Assembly (NCBI GenBank): GCA_028713675.1
Contig: JAQTNV010000070.1
Location: 1 to 16,644, forward strand
Reading direction: 5' to 3'
DNA length: 16,644 bases
Source of the DNA: a bacterium
GTDB lineage: Bacteria > Desulfobacterota > JAPLJL01
The notes beneath the pieces were generated by a model. That model saw only the letters and a program-made list of their open reading frames with translations, was not told where the DNA came from and did not search any database. The translations under genes and the position numbers were made by a program. Below, piece after piece: positions 13,933-16,644 of this stretch; within the stretch, counting starts at the first letter, position 1, and each line of letters starts with the position of its first letter.

Positions 13933-15291
13933 ATGGTAACACAGGTTCAGGAGCAGACTGAGGTAGTCGAGTCGGAAAAAGGGACGGAAAAAGCGACCGA
14001 AAAAGCGACGGGTAAAGGGAAAAAGAACAACTCCGAAAAGGAATTGAATCTTCGGGAATTGAAATTGATGAAGATGTCGGAGTTGGTGTCCCTGGCCCGC
14101 GATCTGAATCTGGAAGGGGCGAGCGGGCAGAGAAAGCAGGACCTGATTTTCTCCCTCCTCCAGGCCAAGGCCGAGCAGAACGGCCTGATCTACGGGGACG
14201 GGGTCCTGGAGATCCTGCCCGATGGTTTCGGTTTTCTCCGCTCCCAGATTTACAGCTACCTGGCCGGCCCGGACGATATTTACGTCTCCCCCTCCCAGAT
14301 CCGCCGGTTCGATCTCCGCACCGGGGACAACGTAACCGGGCAGGTTCGCCCCCCCAAGGAAGGGGAACGCTACTTCGCCCTGCTGAAGGTTGAAGCGGTC
14401 AACATGGAAGACCCGGAGGCGGTTCGCGACCGGATACTCTTTGACAACCTCACACCCCTCTATCCGAACGAGCGGATCAAGCTTGAGTTCGAACCGAAAA
14501 ACTGGACCATGAGGATCATGGATCTCATGACCCCCATCGGCAAAGGCCAGCGGGGACTGATCGTTTCCCCGCCCCGGGCCGGGAAAACCATGATTCTCCA
14601 GGCGATTGCCAATTCCATCACCGCCAATCATCCGGATATCGTGCTTATCGTTCTGCTGATCGACGAGCGGCCGGAAGAAGTGACCGACATGCAGCGCTCG
14701 GTCAAGGGCGAGGTGATCAGCTCCACGTTTGACGAAATGGCCTCCCGGCACGTGCAGGTGGCCGAGATGGTGCTGGACAAGGCCAAGCGCCAGGTCGAGC
14801 ACAAGAAGGATGTGGTCATCCTCCTGGATTCCATCACCCGGCTGGCCCGGGCCTACAACTCCGTGGTGCCCCCGAGCGGAAAGGTGCTCTCCGGCGGGGT
14901 GGATTCCAACGCCCTCCACCGCCCCAAGCGGTTTTTCGGGGCCGCCCGGAATATCGAGGACGGGGGCAGCCTGACCATCATCGCCACCGCCCTGGTGGAA
15001 ACCGGGTCCAAGATGGACGAGGTGATTTTTGAAGAGTTCAAGGGCACCGGCAACATGGAAATCGTCCTGGACCGCCGCCTGGCCGACCGGCGGATCTTCC
15101 CCGCGATCGACATCAACCGTTCCGGCACCCGCAAAGAGGATCTGCTCCTGTCCAAGGAAGTCCTGAGCCGGCTCTATATTCTCCGGAAGATCCTGCAGCC
15201 GATGCCCCCGATCGAAGCGATGGAATTTATGCTGGATAAAATGCAGGGAACCAAGACCAACGCCGATTTTATCGAGTCCATGAATAAGTAA
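13933..15291 (+). CDS. rho: Transcription termination factor Rho
   Basis: Hexameric RNA helicase that ends transcription at Rho-dependent sites. The 452 residues begin with a Lys/Glu/Thr-rich stretch (about 10-38), then a Rho N-terminal helical domain (about 38-80, [16 protein letters not shown]) and the cold-shock RNA-binding domain with DGFGFLR (97-103). The ATPase has P-loop SPPRAGKT (212-219), catalytic [10 protein letters not shown] (241-250) and Walker B VVILLDS (294-300). The Q-loop region [12 protein letters not shown] (313-324) and the R-loop KGTGNME (370-376) are intact. CGGAGG (13915-13920) lies 12 bases before the ATG, rather far. rpmE starts 11 bases downstream. All residues I would check for function are present. 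Confidence 0.98.
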   Translation: MVTQVQEQTEVVESEKGTEKATEKATGKGKKNNSEKELNLRELKLMKMSELVSLARDLNLEGASGQRKQDLIFSLLQAKAEQNGLIYGDGVLEILPDGFGFLRSQIYSYLAGPDDIYVSPSQIRRFDLRTGDNVTGQVRPPKEGERYFALLKVEAVNMEDPEAVRDRILFDNLTPLYPNERIKLEFEPKNWTMRIMDLMTPIGKGQRGLIVSPPRAGKTMILQAIANSITANHPDIVLIVLLIDERPEEVTDMQRSVKGEVISSTFDEMASRHVQVAEMVLDKAKRQVEHKKDVVILLDSITRLARAYNSVVPPSGKVLSGGVDSNALHRPKRFFGAARNIEDGGSLTIIATALVETGSKMDEVIFEEFKGTGNMEIVLDRRLADRRIFPAIDINRSGTRKEDLLLSKEVLSRLYILRKILQPMPPIEAMEFMLDKMQGTKTNADFIESMNK

Positions 15292-15301
15292 GGAGGCAAA
15301 A

Positions 15302-15571
15302 ATGAAAAAGGAAATCCACCCGGAATACAAATCCACCCAGTTTACCTGTGCCTGCGGGAACGTGATCGAAACCCGCTCCACCCGGGGGGGACAGCTCAAG
15401 ATCGACATCTGCTCCAGTTGCCATCCGTTTTTCACCGGCAAACAGAAGCTGATGGACACGGCCGGCAAGGTGGAGCGTTTCCAGCGCCGCTACTCGCAGG
15501 CTGCCCAGGACGCCCGCTCCGCCAAGGTCGCCAAGTCCGTCAAGAACACCAAGACCTCAAAGGCGAAGTAA
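15302..15571 (+). CDS. rpmE: Ribosomal protein L31 (zinc-binding type, extended tail)
   Basis: Large-subunit protein L31 that bridges to the small subunit. Zinc ligands C16, C18, C37 and C40 (TCACGN and [11 protein letters not shown]) show it is the zinc-containing form rather than the zinc-free paralogue used under zinc starvation. The core ends near residue 65 (VERFQRRY); 24 further residues form an Ala/Lys/Ser-rich basic tail, so at 89 residues it is longer than the usual 66-75 or so. AAGGAGG (15290-15296) overlaps the rho stop codon and lies 5 bases before the ATG, an excellent site. The rho-rpmE-prfA order is common in bacteria. Confidence 0.97.
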   Translation: MKKEIHPEYKSTQFTCACGNVIETRSTRGGQLKIDICSSCHPFFTGKQKLMDTAGKVERFQRRYSQAAQDARSAKVAKSVKNTKTSKAK

Positions 15572-15599
15572 CCAGGCCAAGCTGACCCTCGGAAAGAGG

Positions 15600-15632
15600 G
15601 GGGCCTTGCCGGCCCCGGTTTTCCGGAACCGG
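15600..15632 (+). terminator. competing hairpins between rpmE and prfA, weak terminator or attenuator
   Basis: GGGGCC-TTGCC-GGCCCC (15600-15616) is followed by GG and four Ts. The overlapping hairpin CCGGTT-TTCCGG-AACCGG (15615-15632) shares the last two bases of the first stem, so the two compete. The first fold could partly end transcripts after rpmE. The T-run is short and prfA lacks an obvious promoter of its own, so read-through is likely. Confidence 0.35.
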
Positions 15633-15654
15633 CGGGGACTGGTTTATCAAGCTG

Positions 15655-16644
15655 ATGCTGAATCCAAAAACCCAGGATTATCTCGAGAAGCTCAATTCCC
15701 GTTACGATGAGCTTTCCCAAAAGCTCCAGGACCCGGCGGTCCTGAAAAACCCCAACGAGACCAAGAAGATCGTCGCCGAAAGGCGCCAGAACGAGGATCT
15801 GGTCGAGGCCTACCGCGATTACCGCAAGGTCCGGGCGGAACTGGAAGAGAACCAGGCGCTCCTGGCCGAGTCCGACCCCGAGCTCCGGGCCATGGCCGAA
15901 GAGGAGCTGAAAACCCTCGGGGGGCGCGAAGCGGAGATCGAAAAAAACATCCAGGCGCTCCTGGTTCCCAAAGACCCCCGCGACGAGAAGAACATCATCC
16001 TCGAGATCCGGGCGGGGGCGGGAGGGGACGAGGCCGCCCTGTTCGTGGCCGACCTGTTCCGGATGTATTCGCGTTACGCCGAGCGCAACCGCTTCCGGGT
16101 GGAAGTGCTCTCCCTGAGCCAGACCGGCACCGGCGGTCTCAAGGAAGTGATCGCCCTGATCGAGGGCAAGGGGGCCTTCCGGCGCCTGCAGTACGAGAGC
16201 GGGGTGCACCGGGTCCAGCGGGTGCCGGCCACTGAAGCCTCCGGGCGGATCCACACCTCCACCGTCACGGTGGCGGTTTTGCCGGAGGCCGAGGAAGTGG
16301 AGGTGGAGATCAAACCGGAGGAGATCCGGGTAGATTCCTTCCGGGCCGGGGGCCCCGGGGGCCAGAACGTCAACAAGGTGGAATCCGCCATCCGGATCAC
16401 GCATCTCCCCACCGGGCTGGTGGTCTCCTGCCAGGATGAGAAATCCCAGCACAAGAACCGGGCCAAGGGCATGAAGGTGCTCCGGGCCCGGCTTCTGGCC
16501 CGGCGCCAGCAGGAGCAGGAAGACGAGATCTCGCAGGCCCGCCGGACCCAGGTGGGGACGGGCGACCGGAGCGAGAAGATCCGGACCTATAATTACCCCC
16601 AGAGCCGGGTCACCGATCACCGGAGCGGGGTGAGCACGCATAAC
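15655..16644 (+). CDS. prfA: Peptide chain release factor 1 (C-terminus beyond window)
   Basis: Recognises UAA and UAG in the ribosomal A site and releases the finished protein. The 330 codons present lack a stop; the family is about 355-360 residues, so roughly 25-30 are missing at the right edge. The codon-reading tripeptide is PAT (191-193), which marks RF1 rather than RF2. GGQ (235-237) is the catalytic motif. [29 protein letters not shown] and [15 protein letters not shown] are conserved RF1 stretches. The sequence around GGQ reads [14 protein letters not shown], with N after GGQ where many RF1 proteins have H. The ATG at 15655 was chosen because it begins the family N-terminus, though no clear Shine-Dalgarno sequence precedes it. 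prmC would be the expected next gene outside the window. Confidence 0.96.
   Translation, partial: MLNPKTQDYLEKLNSRYDELSQKLQDPAVLKNPNETKKIVAERRQNEDLVEAYRDYRKVRAELEENQALLAESDPELRAMAEEELKTLGGREAEIEKNIQALLVPKDPRDEKNIILEIRAGAGGDEAALFVADLFRMYSRYAERNRFRVEVLSLSQTGTGGLKEVIALIEGKGAFRRLQYESGVHRVQRVPATEASGRIHTSTVTVAVLPEAEEVEVEIKPEEIRVDSFRAGGPGGQNVNKVESAIRITHLPTGLVVSCQDEKSQHKNRAKGMKVLRARLLARRQQEQEDEISQARRTQVGTGDRSEKIRTYNYPQSRVTDHRSGVSTHN

Noticed and set aside
15490-16641. A 383-residue open frame on the minus strand at the right edge
   Set aside because: It is the shadow of prfA and the end of rpmE; the plus strand carries clear RF1 motifs throughout.

Overview
This window reads as a single, mostly one-directional stretch of bacterial housekeeping genes from a GC-rich genome. 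One partial gene lies on the minus strand at the left edge. Thirteen genes follow on the plus strand from 1069 to the right edge. The organism is probably an uncultured Gram-negative-like bacterium, and I lean towards the former Deltaproteobacteria (Desulfobacterota and relatives). That is inference from three things: an O-antigen ligase-like protein; the gene order tmk, holB, ricT, metG, tatD together with rho, rpmE, prfA; and extragenic palindromes of the ATTCC-hairpin-GGAAT and GTAGCCGCAGGC types. No marker here settles the phylum.

Layout. 1-812 (minus): N-terminal part of an O-antigen ligase/polymerase family membrane protein, open at the window edge. 813-1068: divergent, partly AT-rich promoter region. 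1069-4062: small heat-shock protein and Lon protease, a protein quality-control pair. 4019-5026: thiL, overlapping the end of lon. 5027-5170: spacer with two palindromic repeat elements. 5171-8360: tmk, an NDP-forming acyl-CoA synthetase alpha-type subunit, and holB. 8395-10886: ricT and metG, joined by a TGATG overlap. 10887-11093: spacer bracketed by inverted heptamer arrays. 11094-11873: tatD. 11874-12057: spacer with a heptamer array and structured repeats. 12058-13805: rluD and pgeF, again joined by TGATG. 13806-13932: AT-rich leader. 13933-16644: rho, rpmE and prfA, the last cut by the right edge.

The genes cover protein quality control (Hsp20, Lon), thiamine and dTTP supply, the replication clamp loader (HolB), RNA maturation control (RicT), translation (MetG, RluD, L31, RF1), transcription termination (Rho) and cell-wall precursor or purine editing (PgeF). 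The holB-ricT-metG-tatD block matches an order known from Firmicutes such as Bacillus subtilis. The rluD-pgeF pair is also adjacent in E. coli. The orphan acyl-CoA synthetase subunit between tmk and holB is the one clear outsider.

The most unusual material lies between genes. Three spacers carry degenerate tandem arrays with a strict 7-base period whose units begin GGT or GTT. In two spacers the array is present twice in inverted orientation, and in one of these it forms a long imperfect hairpin between a stop codon and the next ribosome binding site. A fourth spacer has a related array with an 8/16-base period. Two further spacers hold cloverleaf-like palindromic elements sharing an 11-base start. 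I saw no CRISPR array, tRNA, rRNA, transposase or phage gene.
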